Shown here: positions 1-10,497 of the stretch, one piece after another
Numbering within the stretch: the stretch's first letter is position 1
Layout of the letters: each line of letters opens with the position of its first letter
NCBI GenBank assembly: GCA_037974665.1
Contig: CM075771.1
Coordinates: 38,672,425-38,736,424, forward strand
Direction of reading: 5' to 3'
DNA length: 64,000 bases
From: Ehretia macrophylla
Lineage: Eukaryota; Streptophyta; Magnoliopsida; Boraginales; Ehretiaceae
The notes under the pieces: generated by a model
Told to the model about the DNA's origin: nothing
Databases searched by the model: none
Seen by the model: the letters and a program-made list of their open reading frames with translations, nothing else
Translations under genes and position numbers: made by a program

Positions 1-300
1 GCTCGATGTACCCTTTTTGGAGCCCAAAATCGAACGTTTTCATCAGTTTCAGGCCACTTTTCTTCTTTTGCTCTGTTTTTCCGTCCCGGATCGTATGTCG
101 TGAGCTGTTAAAAGGACGACAACCTGAGTCGCGGGACATTATAGGGCACTACAATGTGTCGATATCTTGTCATGCGAGGATGCTGTGTTGTTGAAGCGGA
201 TGGGTTGTCGTTAAGCCCATTGGTCCTTTTGAATGGGCCATCTCTCTAGGCTAGGACTGTGAACCGTTAACACATAAAGGAATTGTGCTCTCAACATGAT

Positions 301-419
301 GGGTGCGATCATACCAGCACTAATGCACCGGATCCCATCTGAACTCCGAAGTTAAGCGTGTTTGGGCGAGAATAGTACTAGGATGGGTGACCGCCTAGGA
401 AGTCCTCGTGTTGCACCCC
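301..419 (+). rRNA. 5S rRNA: 5S rRNA gene copy 1
   Basis: Nuclear 5S rRNA, the Pol III-transcribed component of the large ribosomal subunit. The ends GGGTGC and GCACCC pair to form helix I. The internal promoter regions are box A (about 50-64), the intermediate element (67-72) and box C (80-97). Against the array majority sequence, numbered 1-119 here and in later entries, it has A40T, C61T, G72A, C93G and G97A, three of them within promoter regions, so activity is uncertain. It sits 678 bp upstream of the next copy. Confidence 0.95.
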
Positions 420-978
420 CCTTTTCAATTTTTTTTCCCCTGGTTAGGGTTGCCAAGATACTTTATCCACCAAATTTCTATTACCGAATCCCATGGCAAC
501 TTGGGCAAGACAACTTCGCTTCACGTATAGGCTGGGCCTGCAAACCGAGGGCGTAGTGCTTGTGACCAGGCCTCCGTCACTCCGGTGTCCATAACTTTTG
601 ATCCGTAAGGAGTTACGCAGCGCATAACATACCGTTGCAAAGCTCTCTGAGAGCTCTACGACGGGGGCAGCCAGCTTGCTCACTGTGCCCATTTTTCGAG
701 CCCTAAATCGAACATTTTCATCAGTTTCAGGCCACTTTTCTTCTGTTGCTCTGTTTTTCTATCCCGGATCGTACTTCGTGAGCTGTTAAAAGGATGACAA
801 CCTGACTCGCGGGACATTAGAGCGTCCTAGAACGTGTCGATATCACGTCTTGTGAGGATGCTGCGTTGTTGAAGTGGATGGGTTGTCGTTAAGTCCATTG
901 GGCCTTTTCAATGGGCCATCTCTCTAGGCTGGGACTATGAATCGTTAACACATAAAAGAATTATGCCCTCAACATGAC

Positions 979-1097
979 GGGTACGATCATACCAGCATTA
1001 ATGCACCGGATCCCATCAGAACTCCGAAGTTAAGCGTGCTTGGGCGAGAATAGTAGTAAGATGGGTGACCCTTTGGGAAGTCCTCGTGTTGCACCCC
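979..1097 (+). rRNA. 5S rRNA: 5S rRNA gene copy 2
   Basis: Full-length 119-nt copy with intact helix I ends apart from G5A. Other differences: C20T, G72A, C78G, G81A, C94T and C95T. The changes at 72-95 fall in the intermediate element and box C, so this may be a weak or silent copy. Confidence 0.93.
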
Positions 1098-1656
1098 CTT
1101 TTCAATTTTTTTTTGCCTTGGTTAGGGTTGCCAAGATACTTTATCCACAAAATTTCTATTACCGAATCCCACGGAACATTGGGCAAGACAACTTCACTTC
1201 ACGTAGAGGCTGGGCTCGCAAACCGAGGGCGTAGGGCTTGTGACCAGGTCTCCATCGCTCCAGTGCCCATAACTTTTGATCCGTAAGGAGTTATGCGGCG
1301 CACAACAAACCTTTCCAAAGCTAAATGAGAGCTCTACAACGGGGGCAGCGAGCTTGCTCGCTTTGCCCGATTTTGGAGCCCAAAATTGAACGTTTTTATC
1401 AATTTCAGGCCACTTTTATTCTTTTGCTCTATTTTTCCGACCCAGATCGTACGTCGTGAGCTGTTAAAAGGACGACAACCTGACTCGCGGGACATTAGAG
1501 GGCCATACAACGTGTCGATATCACTTTATACGACGATGCTGCGTTGTTGAAGCGGATGGGTTATCGTTAAACCCATTGGTCCTTTTGAATGGGTCATCTC
1601 TCTAGGCTGGGACTGTGAACTGTTAACACATAAAGGAATTGTGCCCTCAACATGAC

Positions 1657-1775
1657 GGGTGCGATCATACCAGCACTAATGCACCGGATCCCATAAGAAC
1701 TCTGAAGTTAAGCGTGCTTGGGCGAGAGTAGCAGTAGGATGGGTGACCCCTTGGGAAGTCCTCGTGTTGCACCCC
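1657..1775 (+). rRNA. 5S rRNA: 5S rRNA gene copy 3
   Basis: Full-length copy with C39A, C47T, T76C, C78G and C95T. It shares C78G with copy 2. The two following IGS (after copies 2 and 3) share an altered mid-spacer palindrome (GCTAAATGAGAGCT in place of GCTCTCTGAGAGCT), so copies 2 and 3 are recent neighbours by duplication. Confidence 0.93.
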
Positions 1776-2340
1776 CTTTTCAATTTTTTTTTCCTTGGTT
1801 AGGGTTGCCAAGATACTTTATCCACAAAATTTCTATTACCAAATCCCACGGAACATTGGGAATGACAACTTCGGTTCACGTAGAGGCTGGGCTCGCAAAC
1901 CGAGGGCGTAGGGCTTGTGCCCAGGTCTCAAGTCTCCGTCGCTCCAGTGCCCATAACTTTTGATCCGTAAGGAGTTATGCGGCGCACAACAAAACATTCC
2001 AAAGCTAAATGAGAGCTCTACAACGGGGGCAGCGAGCTTGCTCGCTTTGCCCATTTTTAGAGCCCAAAATTGAACGTTTTTATCAGTTTCAGGCCACTTT
2101 TCTTCTTTTGCCATGTTTTTCCATCCCGGATCGTACGTCATGAGGTGTTAAAAGGACGACAACCTGACTCGTGATACATCAGAGGGCCCTACAACGTGTC
2201 GATATCACGTCTTGCGAGGATGCTGTGTCGTTGAAACGGATGGGTTGTCGTTAAGCCCATTGGGCCTTTTGAATGGGCCATCTCTCTAGGATGGCACTTT
2301 GTACCGATAACACATATAGGAATTGTGCCCTCAACTTGAC

Positions 2341-2459
2341 GGGTGCGATCATACCAGCACTAATGCACCAGATCCCATCAGAACTCTGAAGTTAAGCGTG
2401 TTTGGGCGATAGTAGTTATAGGATGGGTGACCCCCTGGGAAGTCCTCGTGTTGCTCCCC
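2341..2459 (+). rRNA. 5S rRNA: 5S rRNA gene copy 4
   Basis: Full length with seven differences: G30A, C47T, C61T, G70T, A77T, C78A and A115T. A115T lies in the 3' strand of helix I (GCTCCC against GCACCC) and G70T in the intermediate element; likely a degenerate copy. Confidence 0.9.
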
Positions 2460-3010
2460 CTTTCCAATTTTTTTTGCCCTGGTTAGGGTTGCCAAGATAC
2501 TTTATCCACCAAATCTCTATTATCGAAAACCACGGAACATTCGGCAAGACAACTTCGCTTCACGTAGAGTCCGGGCCCGCAAACAGAGGGCGTAGGGTTT
2601 GTGACCAGGTCTCCGTCGCTCCGGTGCCCATAACTTTTGATCCGTCAGGAGTTTCGCGGCGCACAGTTGCAAAGATCTCTGAGAGCTCTATGATGGGGGC
2701 AGCCAGCTTGCTCGCTGTGCCCGTTTTTGGAGCCCAAAATCGAACGTTTTCATCAGTTTCAGTCTACTTTTTTTCTTTTGCCCAGTTTTTTCGTCCCGGA
2801 TCGTACGTCGTGAGTTGTTAAAAGGACGACAACCTGACTTGCGGTACACCAGAGGGCCCTACAACGCAACGATATCACGTCTTGCGAGGATGCTGCTTTG
2901 TTCAATTGGATGGATTGTCATTAAGCCCATTGGGCCTCTTGAATGGGCCATCTCTCTAGGTTGTCACTGTGAACCGTTAACACATATAGGAATTGTGCCC
3001 TCAACATGAA

Positions 3011-3129
3011 AGGTGCGATCATACCAGCACTAATGCACCGGATCCCATCAGAACTCCGAAGTTAAGCGTGCTTGGGCGAGAGTTGTACTAGGATGGGTGA
3101 CCCCCTGATATGTCCTTGTGTTGCACCAC
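3011..3129 (+). rRNA. 5S rRNA: 5S rRNA gene copy 5
   Basis: Full length with G1A, A74T, G98A, G99T, A101T, C107T and C118A. The first base pair region of helix I and the end of box C are both changed. Box A is intact. Confidence 0.9.
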
Positions 3130-3687
3130 CTTTTCAATTTTTTTTGCCCTGGTTAGGGTTGCCCAGATTCTTTATCCACCAAATCTCCATTACTGAATCC
3201 CACGGAACATTGGGCAAGACAACTTCGCTTCACGTAGAGGCCCGTCCTGCAAACCGAGGGCATAGGGTTTGTGACCAGGTCTCCGTCGCACTGGTGCCCT
3301 TAACTTTTGATGCGTAAGTAGTTACGCGGTGCACAGCATACCGTTGCAAAGCTCTCTAAGTGCTCTACGATGGGGGCAGCTAACTTGCTCGCTTTGCCCA
3401 TTTTTAGAGCCCAAAATCGAACGTTTTCCTCAATTTCAGGCCACTTTTGTTCTTTTACTCTCTTTTCTCGTCCCGGATCGTACGTCGTGAGCTGTTAAAA
3501 GGACGACAACCTGACTCATGGTACATCAGAAGGCCCTACAACGTGTCGATATCACATCTTGCGAGGATGCTTCATTGTTGAAGCGGATGGGCTGTCCTTA
3601 AGCCCATTGGGCCTTTTGAATGGGCCATCTATCTAGGCTGGGACTGTGAACCATTAACACATTTAGGAATTTTTCCCTCAACATGAT

Positions 3688-3806
3688 GGTTGCGATCATA
3701 CCAGCACTAATCCACCGGATCCCATCAGAACTCCGAAGTTAAGCGTGCTTGGGCGAGAGTAGTACTAGGATGGGTGACCCCCTGGGAAGTCCTCGCGTTG
3801 CACCCC
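3688..3806 (+). rRNA. 5S rRNA: 5S rRNA gene copy 6
   Basis: Only three differences (G3T, G25C, T109C). It forms a closely related trio with copies 7 and 8: all carry G3T and T109C, and copies 6 and 7 also share G25C and most of their IGS. Confidence 0.95.
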
Positions 3807-4363
3807 CTTTTCAATTTTTATTGCCCTGGTTAGGGTTGCCAAGATACATTATCCAACAAATTTCTATTACCGAATCCCACGGAACATTGGACAAGACAAC
3901 TTCGCTTAACATAGAGGCCGGGCCCGCAAACCGAAGGCGTAGGGTTTGTGACCAGGTCTCCGTCACTCCGATGCCCATAACTTTTGATCAGTAGGGAGTT
4001 ACGCAGCGCACGGCATACCGTTGCAGAGAACTCTGAGAGCTCTACGACGGGGTTAGCGAGCTTGCTCGCTCTGCCCATTTTGGATCTGAAAATCAAACAT
4101 TTTCATCAGTTTCAGGCCACTTTTGTTCTTTTGCTCTCTTTTTTCGTCTCGGATCGTACGTCGTGAGCTGTTAAAAGGACGACAACCAGACTCGCGGTAC
4201 ATCAGAAGGCCCTACAACGTGTCGATATCATATCTTGCGAGGATGCTTCGTTGTTGAAGCGGATGGGCTGTCGTTAAGCCCATTGGGCCATTTGAATGGG
4301 CCATCTCTCTAGGCTGGGACTGTGAACCATTAACACATTTAGGAATTTTTCCCTCAACATGAT

Positions 4364-4482
4364 GGTTGCGATCATACCAGCACTAATCCACCGGATCCCA
4401 TCAGAACTCCAAAGTTAAGCGTGCTTGGGCGAGAGTAGTACTAGGATGGGTGACCCCCTGGGAAGTCCTCGCGTTGCACCCC
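4364..4482 (+). rRNA. 5S rRNA: 5S rRNA gene copy 7
   Basis: Carries G3T, G25C, G48A and T109C. Nearly a duplicate of copy 6, exactly one unit (676 bp) downstream, pointing to a recent single-unit amplification. Confidence 0.95.
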
Positions 4483-5039
4483 CTTTTCAATTTTTATTGC
4501 CCTGGTTAGGGTTGCCAAGATACATTATCCACCAAATTTCTATTACCGAATCCCACGGAACATTGGACAAGACAACTTCGCTTCACATAGAGGCCGAGCC
4601 CGCAAACCGAAGGCGTAGGGTTTGTGACCAGGTCTCCGTCACTCCGATGCCCATAACTTTTGATCAGTAGGGAGTTACGCAGCGCACGGCATACCGTTGT
4701 AGAGAACTCTGAGAGCTCTACGACGGGGTTAGCGAGCTTGCTCGCTCTGCCCATTTTGGATCTGAAAATCAAACATTTTCATCAGTTTCAGGCCACTTTT
4801 GTTCTTTTGCTCTCTTTTTTCGTCTCGGATCGTACGTCGTGAGCTGTTAAAAGGATGACAACCAGACTCGCGGTACATCAGAAGGCCCTACAACGTGTCG
4901 ATATCATATCTTACGAGGATGCTTCGTTGTTGAAGCGGATGGGCTGTCGTTAAGCCCATTGGGCCTTTTGAATGGGCCATATCTCTAGGCTGGGACTGTG
5001 AACCATTAACACATATAGGAATTTTTCCCTCAAGTTGAT

Positions 5040-5158
5040 GGTTGCGATCATACCAGCACTAATGCACCGGATCCCATCAGAACTCCGAAGTTAAGCGTGC
5101 TTGGGCGAGAGTAGTACTAGGATGGGTGACCCCGTGGGAAGTCCTTACGTTACACCCC
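5040..5158 (+). rRNA. 5S rRNA: 5S rRNA gene copy 8
   Basis: Third member of the 6-7-8 trio (G3T, T109C) with further changes C95G, C107T, G108A and G113A near the 3' end. Confidence 0.93.
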
Positions 5159-5716
5159 CTTTTCAATTTTTATTGCCCTGGTTAGGGTTGCCAAGATACA
5201 TTATCCACCAAATTTCTATTACCGAATCCCACGGAACATTGGGAAAGACAACTTCGCTTCACATGGAGGCCGGGCCCGCAAACCGAAGGCGTAGGGTTTG
5301 TGACCAGGTCTCCGTCGCTCCGATGCCCATAACTTTTGATTAGTAGGGAGTTACGCAGCGCACGGCATACCGTTGCAGAGCTCTCTGAGAGCTCTACGAC
5401 GGGGCTAGCGAGCTTGCTCGCTCTGCCCATTTTTGGATCCGAAAATCGAATGTTTTCATCAGTTTCAGGCCACTTTTCTTCTTTTGCTCTCTTTTTTCGT
5501 CCCGGATCGTACGTCGTGAGCTATTAAAAGGACGACAACCTGACTCGTGGTACATCAGAAGGCCCTACAACGTGTCGATATCATATCTTGCGAGGATGCT
5601 TCGTTGTTGAAGCGGATGGGTTGTCGTTAAGCCCATTGGGCCTTTTTAATGGGCCATCTCTCTAGGCTGGGACTGTGAACCGTTAACACATATAGGAATT
5701 ATGCCCTCAACATGAC

Positions 5717-5835
5717 GGGTACGATCATACCAGCTCTAATGCACCGGATCCCATCAGAACTCCGAAGTTAAGCGTGCTTGGGCGAGAGTAGTTCTAGGAT
5801 GGGTGACCCTCTGGGAAGTCCTCTTGTTGCATCCC
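5717..5835 (+). rRNA. 5S rRNA: 5S rRNA gene copy 9
   Basis: Full length with G5A, A19T, A77T, C94T, G108T and C116T. It is the last gene before retroelement 1. Its IGS is intact up to about 6321, where the element sequence begins. Confidence 0.93.
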
Positions 5836-6321
5836 CTTTTCAATTTTTATTTCCCTAGTTAGGGTTGCCAAGATACTATATCCACCAAAAATATATTACC
5901 GAATCCCACGAAACATTGGCCAAGACAACTTCGCTTAACGTAGAGGCCGGGCCCGCAAACCGAGGGCGTAGGGTTTGTGACCAGGTCTCCATCGCTCCGG
6001 TGCCATAACCATTGATCCGTAAGGAGTTACATAGCGCACAACATACCGTTACAAAGCTCTTTGAGAGCTCTACGACAGGGGCAGCGAGCTTGCTCGATGT
6101 GCCCATTTTTGTAGCCCAAAATCGAACGCTTTCATCAGTTTTAAATACTTTTGTTCTTTTGCCCAGTTTTTCCGTCCCGGATCATACGTCGTGAGCTGTT
6201 AAAAGGACAACAACCTGACTGGCAGGACATCAGAGGGCCCTACAATGTGTCGATATCACGTCTTTCAAGGATGCTGCGTTGTTGAAGCAGATGGGTTGTC
6301 ATTAAGCCCATTGGGCCTTTT

Positions 6322-6354
6322 GAAACTAAGCTCTGATACCATTCTAATATAAGG
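6322..6354 (-). other. Remnant of an internal-domain end next to LTR1 (second PBS copy)
   Basis: The 33 bp correspond to 13300-13332 of the same element. They contain the complement of an initiator-Met-tRNA primer site (GCTCTGATACCA, 6330-6341) and the 13-bp spacer before the LTR. Its place outside the left LTR shows that another internal domain, and probably another LTR, once lay to the left and has been deleted. The junction with the 5S IGS falls in the shared bases GAAAC (6322-6326). Confidence 0.88.
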
Positions 6355-7227
6355 TGTCATGCCCCAACCCGGCCTATAAAGGTTAGACTGGGGTATGATC
6401 TAAACATTCAAGTCACGTCTCGTACTTAACCGTTCATGAAGATTTAAAACTTAACGTCTTGGCCTAAACTCCAAAATTTTTCGGTAAATCGGCAGCATAA
6501 CGGCTGTAATTGGGCTCTTTGGTTTGACCTAATTCTCTAAACGCCTCAATTATTCCAATCATTAATCCAATTCCATTAAGGACTCCTATTTGACACCAAC
6601 CGATTGGCTAACTAGTTTACCTTGAAAGTCTCGTTTGGTTAATAAGCCTAACATGATAACTATGTCCTGTTTATTTTTCAATTTCCTATCATGCAAGTAC
6701 CTATTATCCTTTAGTTTGCAAATGAACACCTAAGTGAAATTAGATAGAATTAACTTAGTTGATTGTTCATCTAGTGGTTTGAATGCCTACGATAACAACT
6801 AATTAAGAAAACGAAAGCAAACAACCAAATAAAAGTTCGTCCGGTTATAGATAGTACAATCTCAGAATTAGACCCAAATTACAACGGGGTCATTTACATC
6901 AATAAACAACGAGCAACATAAAAGAAATAGTCTTCAAGTAGCATAGTTCACAAATAGCCATAATCACGCAAGGCACACAAGACAGGCAATCACTCCAGGG
7001 GTTCATCGTTAGGCACACCATCCTCGGGTACCTGTACTTGTTCTTCTTCACTTGTGATGAAAAAGAGGGTGAGTCCTTATGAACTCAGCGAGGGGGAACG
7101 AGAAATACGTTTTGAAACTCGTTTTCCGGTTCAATTTATGAAAACTCTTTTTGAGAACATGTCACATATTACAAATAATAAGGTACGCAATTATAAGAAA
7201 CAAATCGAGTAACGGATACAAAGTAAG

Positions 7228-7371
7228 GGAACAGAAATGCCAGTCTTTCCTCCCCGAGGTTCTCTAGGAACCAAGCGAGAGTACTTACATATAAGCACAG
7301 GAACAAGAATACCAGTCTTTCCTCCCCGAGGTTCTCTAGGAACCAAGCGAGAGTACTTATACACATTGTAA
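7228..7371. repeat. 72-bp direct duplication inside LTR1
   Basis: Two adjacent 72-bp units (7228-7299, 7300-7371), each with the block AGTCTTTCCTCCCCGAGG and a following GCGAGAGTACTTA. The same pair is in LTR2 at 14206-14349. The LTRs of element 2 have a single unit (around 42490-42555), so the duplication arose in the lineage of element 1. Confidence 0.85.
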
Positions 7372-7654
7372 AAAGGATACGGTGAGCATTTGCTCTCAAT
7401 GTCAATTTCGATTCATTTGGTGCGGCCGACTTCAATAATCCACTTATCGCTCCCAATTGGGTGTACTCCGGATGTACCCCGAAACCTACGACCCAACTCT
7501 CCGAGGGTGAAATGCCAAGCGAGAGAGGGAATTGGACCATGGTAGTCACGGTAACACCGGCAAGCCCGATGCCGCCCGGCGTGTGTGAAACACTACCATG
7601 CCACATTGAAAGGTTGCAAACTCGTATACAATGCCCATTTTTGTCATTTAACAT

Positions 7655-8022
7655 TTCACATTAGGAGGTCAACAAAGTAGGTTGCCTCCGAGCAAGTATA
7701 TGATCACATTTTGACATATTGGCATATAAGGCATTGTAAGAACATATAATCATTTCATATATCCATTTGAAAGCAATTAAACTTTAACGGGCAGCCAAGT
7801 AATCACGTTCAAATAAACCATTGAATATCTTTTAACAATTCACATTAGGAGAACAACAAAGTAGGTTGCCTCCGAGCAATTTCAAGATCACATATTGCCA
7901 AGTAAACGAACGAGGCATGCTTGACATGAAATTTCACTTTGTAGAACACATAGAGTCATATGAACATTAAACGGGCAGCCATGTAACACATGCAAGTCAA
8001 GCCATATAACTCATTTCGAAGT
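7655..8022. repeat. 184-bp degenerate direct duplication inside LTR1
   Basis: Two units, 7655-7838 and 7839-8022, each starting TTCACATTAGGAG and carrying GTAGGTTGCCTCCGAGCAA, then GGGCAGCCA further on. A third GGGCAGCC lies near 8147. Also in LTR2 at 14633-15000. The LTRs of element 2 have one fewer unit, which with the 72-bp repeat accounts for most of the roughly 320-bp length difference between the two LTR types. Confidence 0.75.
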
Positions 8023-9477
8023 CCACGTAATCAAGTGATACGATTATTCACATGCAACAACATCTACGTGGTGGTTTCGGATGCAAGAAAAGCCTATTTG
8101 TCAACATGCAATGATCAAAATTACATTTAAGCTTATAAGACATTTACGGGCAGCCCACTAAGCATATAATTTCCACACAATATCTAAATGATCAACACTT
8201 AGCAAGACTACCTAGTCATTAGGGTTTCCGTTTCATGCTTAACCATGTGATTAAACCCTAAGTCAACTCAAGTTCATTCACAAGTCATGCATCATTCAAT
8301 TCAAACATCCTCAAGTACTCAAAACAGTCCACACAACATCCCAACACCACAATTCCAAGCAATTAGCACCACAAGAGGGGTTACAACAATTTTCCAAGCA
8401 TATAACTAAGTGAAACCTTTACTGCAATAGGCTGTTTTCCCACAATCAATAGGATAATCAAACAATCTCAAAATTCAGTGAATAAGATGTCAAATTAAAT
8501 CTTAAGAAGTTAACTAAACTCAGAAACAAACCTTGCATCAATTGGAGTTCAGAATCATTAGTTATGGCCGAAACAGTGAGGTAGCACAAAACTGTCCAGA
8601 TTTGCACACGTTTCAGAAATTGACGTTTTTGAGGTCCTTGGATTCATTTTTAGCTTTGGTCCATTTCTGACAAAATTTTCCATAACTGAAAAATATAGTA
8701 TCACACCAATTTTCATGCATTTTGGACAACATTTACTAAGTCAAACATGGTTCGCTCCACAAGGTCAGTGCATCTGCCAAAACCTGATTCATTTTCCCAG
8801 ATTTCCAGATTTGGTCATATTTTAATGATTTGCCATTTTGAGGACCTTAGATTCAAAATTAGCTTCGTCCTATTTCTAGAAAAAATGTTCAAAACTGTCC
8901 AAACTAGTCACCCACCAATTTTCAAGCATTTTCAACATCATTTGCTTAGCTAAACGTACCTCGAACAGACTGGTCAGAGAGCTGTCATCCACTTCGACTT
9001 CACCTAGCATCATTTTCAAGCCAAGATCTTGCCATGCATGGTTGTTTAAGCTTATGAACGACCATATAGCTCAAGTACAGAAGCAAATACACACATTTAT
9101 GAGCATGCATGTGAAATTTCAAAGAGTTTTCAAAAGCTTTTAACCCTCACCTTTGCAATCAACCAAAAGATGCACAAAAACCTTGTTGAGGCTCAAATTT
9201 CTTCCTCTTCTTGCTTAGCCGAGTTTCCAACTTGGTTTTCTCTATTTTTCCTAGCCTAGTAAGAAATCTCTTAGTACATGCATGTAGTTAGGACTTGAAG
9301 AAAAGAAATGGAAGCTTAGTAACTCACCTAGGCCGAAAATGAAGCTTCAATGCACATGCATGAGTGATTTTTGCATCATAGCTTGTTCGGTTGAGGTCCT
9401 TTGCTTGTGGCTTGCTTGGTTTAGCTATGGTGTGAAGAAGAGAAGCTATGGAGATGAAGAACTCAGCCAAAACCGAA

Positions 9478-9545
9478 ATGGAGAGAGAAAATGAGAGGGA
9501 GAGAGAGAAATGTGAGGAAAGTGAGAGAAATGAGAGAAAAATGAG
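9478..9545. repeat. GA-rich low-complexity tract in LTR1
   Basis: Purine-rich stretch made of GAGAGA, GAAATG and GAGGAA steps. Pyrimidine-rich (CT) in element sense. Matched at 16456-16523 in LTR2 and in shorter form near 44491-44520 and 51218-51246 in element 2. Confidence 0.75.
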
Positions 9546-10023
9546 GCTTTTTGCAATTTTTGAGCATGTGGTCAGCCTTGGGCTTCCAAATCTGAATTTT
9601 TGTGTATTCAAGGGGGAATTTGAAATGTTAGCATGGGCCATGAGTGGTTTGGTCGAAAATGAGAGGAAATTGAGGTGGTTTTGGGCAATTTTTTATGCAT
9701 TGATAAGTGTTTTTGTGTCATGACTTGTCTAGAATTATTTTGAATTAAACATGCATGCAAAAATCTGATTTTGTGTCATCTTTTGAATTGTTTTAACATG
9801 TGTGTAAGAGAATGTTGGGTATTTAGGGATTTTAGGTAGAATAGAATATAGGGTATGTTTAGAGGTTGGTGAGATTTTGTCTTGTAGTGAGTTTAAAATA
9901 TAATATTTAGGTGTTAGTGGATTTTGTAGAGATTTGAATTAGGATTATAATAATAGTTAGTGGATTGTGTAGGATTATTTTATTGTCTTGTGCTTTGTGT
10001 AGGATTCTTTCTTGATCAACGTG

Positions 10024-10470
10024 GTGGCACGGATTCCTAGGTCTAGGGCACGAATTACGAGGTAGACACGATCTACGAGGTAAGACACGAACTTTAAGAC
10101 TAATGCACGTACTTCAAGACTAATGCACAGATTTCAATGCAAATGCACGCAATCCCTAGATAAATGTACGTAAACCAATACAAGGCACGTAATTCAAGAC
10201 ACGACTCTTAAACCTAGGTTAAAGCACGCAATTCAAGGTTAATGCACACGAAACTAAGAGACACACGCAAATCAAGGTCTCACATGTAAATTAAGGTCAT
10301 GGCATGTTTATCTAGGTATCGCACGTATATCGAGGATTAGGGCACACAATTTTAGGTTAAGGCACGTATAACGAGGCATGCACGAAAACCAAGACATGAC
10401 ACGTAATCTAGGGTCGATCGTACAGTTCTAGTTCTAAGGCACGCAAATTGAGGTAAGGCACGTTATTCGG
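10024..10470. repeat. Degenerate CACG/ACGT repeat in the U3 side of LTR1
   Basis: More than 20 imperfect units of about 15-25 bp with the pattern GGCACG-(T/A)A-(A/T)TTCAAGGT. At least seven ACGT cores are present (for example near 10107, 10160 and 10187). In element sense this lies at the start of the LTR, where enhancers usually sit. The corresponding blocks are about 17002-17447, 45047-45460 and 51765-52195. Confidence 0.75.
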
Positions 10471-10484
10471 GATCGGGCCTCACA

Positions 10485-10497
10485 TCCTCCCCTCCTT
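10485..10497 (-). other. Polypurine tract of element 1
   Basis: AAGGAGGGGAGGA on the - strand, directly against the U3 end of the LTR (TGTGAGGCCC in element sense). It is the plus-strand primer position of a retroelement and fixes the element's direction. Confidence 0.88.

Larger units (their letters stand above)
1..6321 (+). repeat. 5S rDNA tandem array, segment 1 (nine units)
   Basis: Nine 5S genes in direct tandem, start to start 670-684 bp apart. Bases 1-300 are the IGS of a unit whose gene lies outside the window. Each IGS of about 557 bp holds, in order: a T-rich terminator, a TTAGGGTT motif, a TAGGGTTT motif, a conserved palindrome and hairpin near the middle, a T-rich stretch, a GCCCATT/AATGGGC inverted repeat, and the upstream Pol III signals. 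Short reading frames cross the IGS in many units, but they shift and break between copies and follow the repeat, so I call none of them genes. The segment ends inside the IGS of the ninth unit, where retroelement 1 joins at the sequence GAAAC. Confidence 0.95.
6355..10484 (-). repeat. LTR1 of element 1 (4,130 bp)
   Basis: Bounded by TG...CA and matched over its full length by 13333-17461. In element sense (- strand) the U3 side is at 10484. Visible internal structure: a degenerate CACG-rich tandem repeat at about 10024-10470, a GA-rich tract at 9478-9545, a degenerate duplication around 8593-8950 (period about 208 bp), a 184-bp direct duplication at 7655-8022 and a 72-bp direct duplication at 7228-7371. 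A reading frame of 161 codons on the - strand spans the 72-bp duplication. It survives because 72 is a multiple of three, but it is broken in the LTRs of element 2, so I do not call it a gene. Confidence 0.92.

Noticed and set aside
1-6321. Many recurring 60-110 codon reading frames on both strands of the 5S units
   Set aside because: They are the same few frames of a tandem repeat, cross gene and spacer, and are interrupted at different places in different units. Nothing suggests selection on protein.
301-6321. Cassandra-type element (LTR with a built-in 5S promoter)
   Set aside because: The units are plain tandem 5S genes with full 119-nt genes and long spacers. No LTR pairs, primer site or polypurine tract occur within a unit.
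9448-9723. 91-codon lysine- and glutamate-rich frame in LTR1 (and 16426-16701 in LTR2)
   Set aside because: It is the translation of the GA-rich low-complexity tract, on the strand opposite to the element sense.
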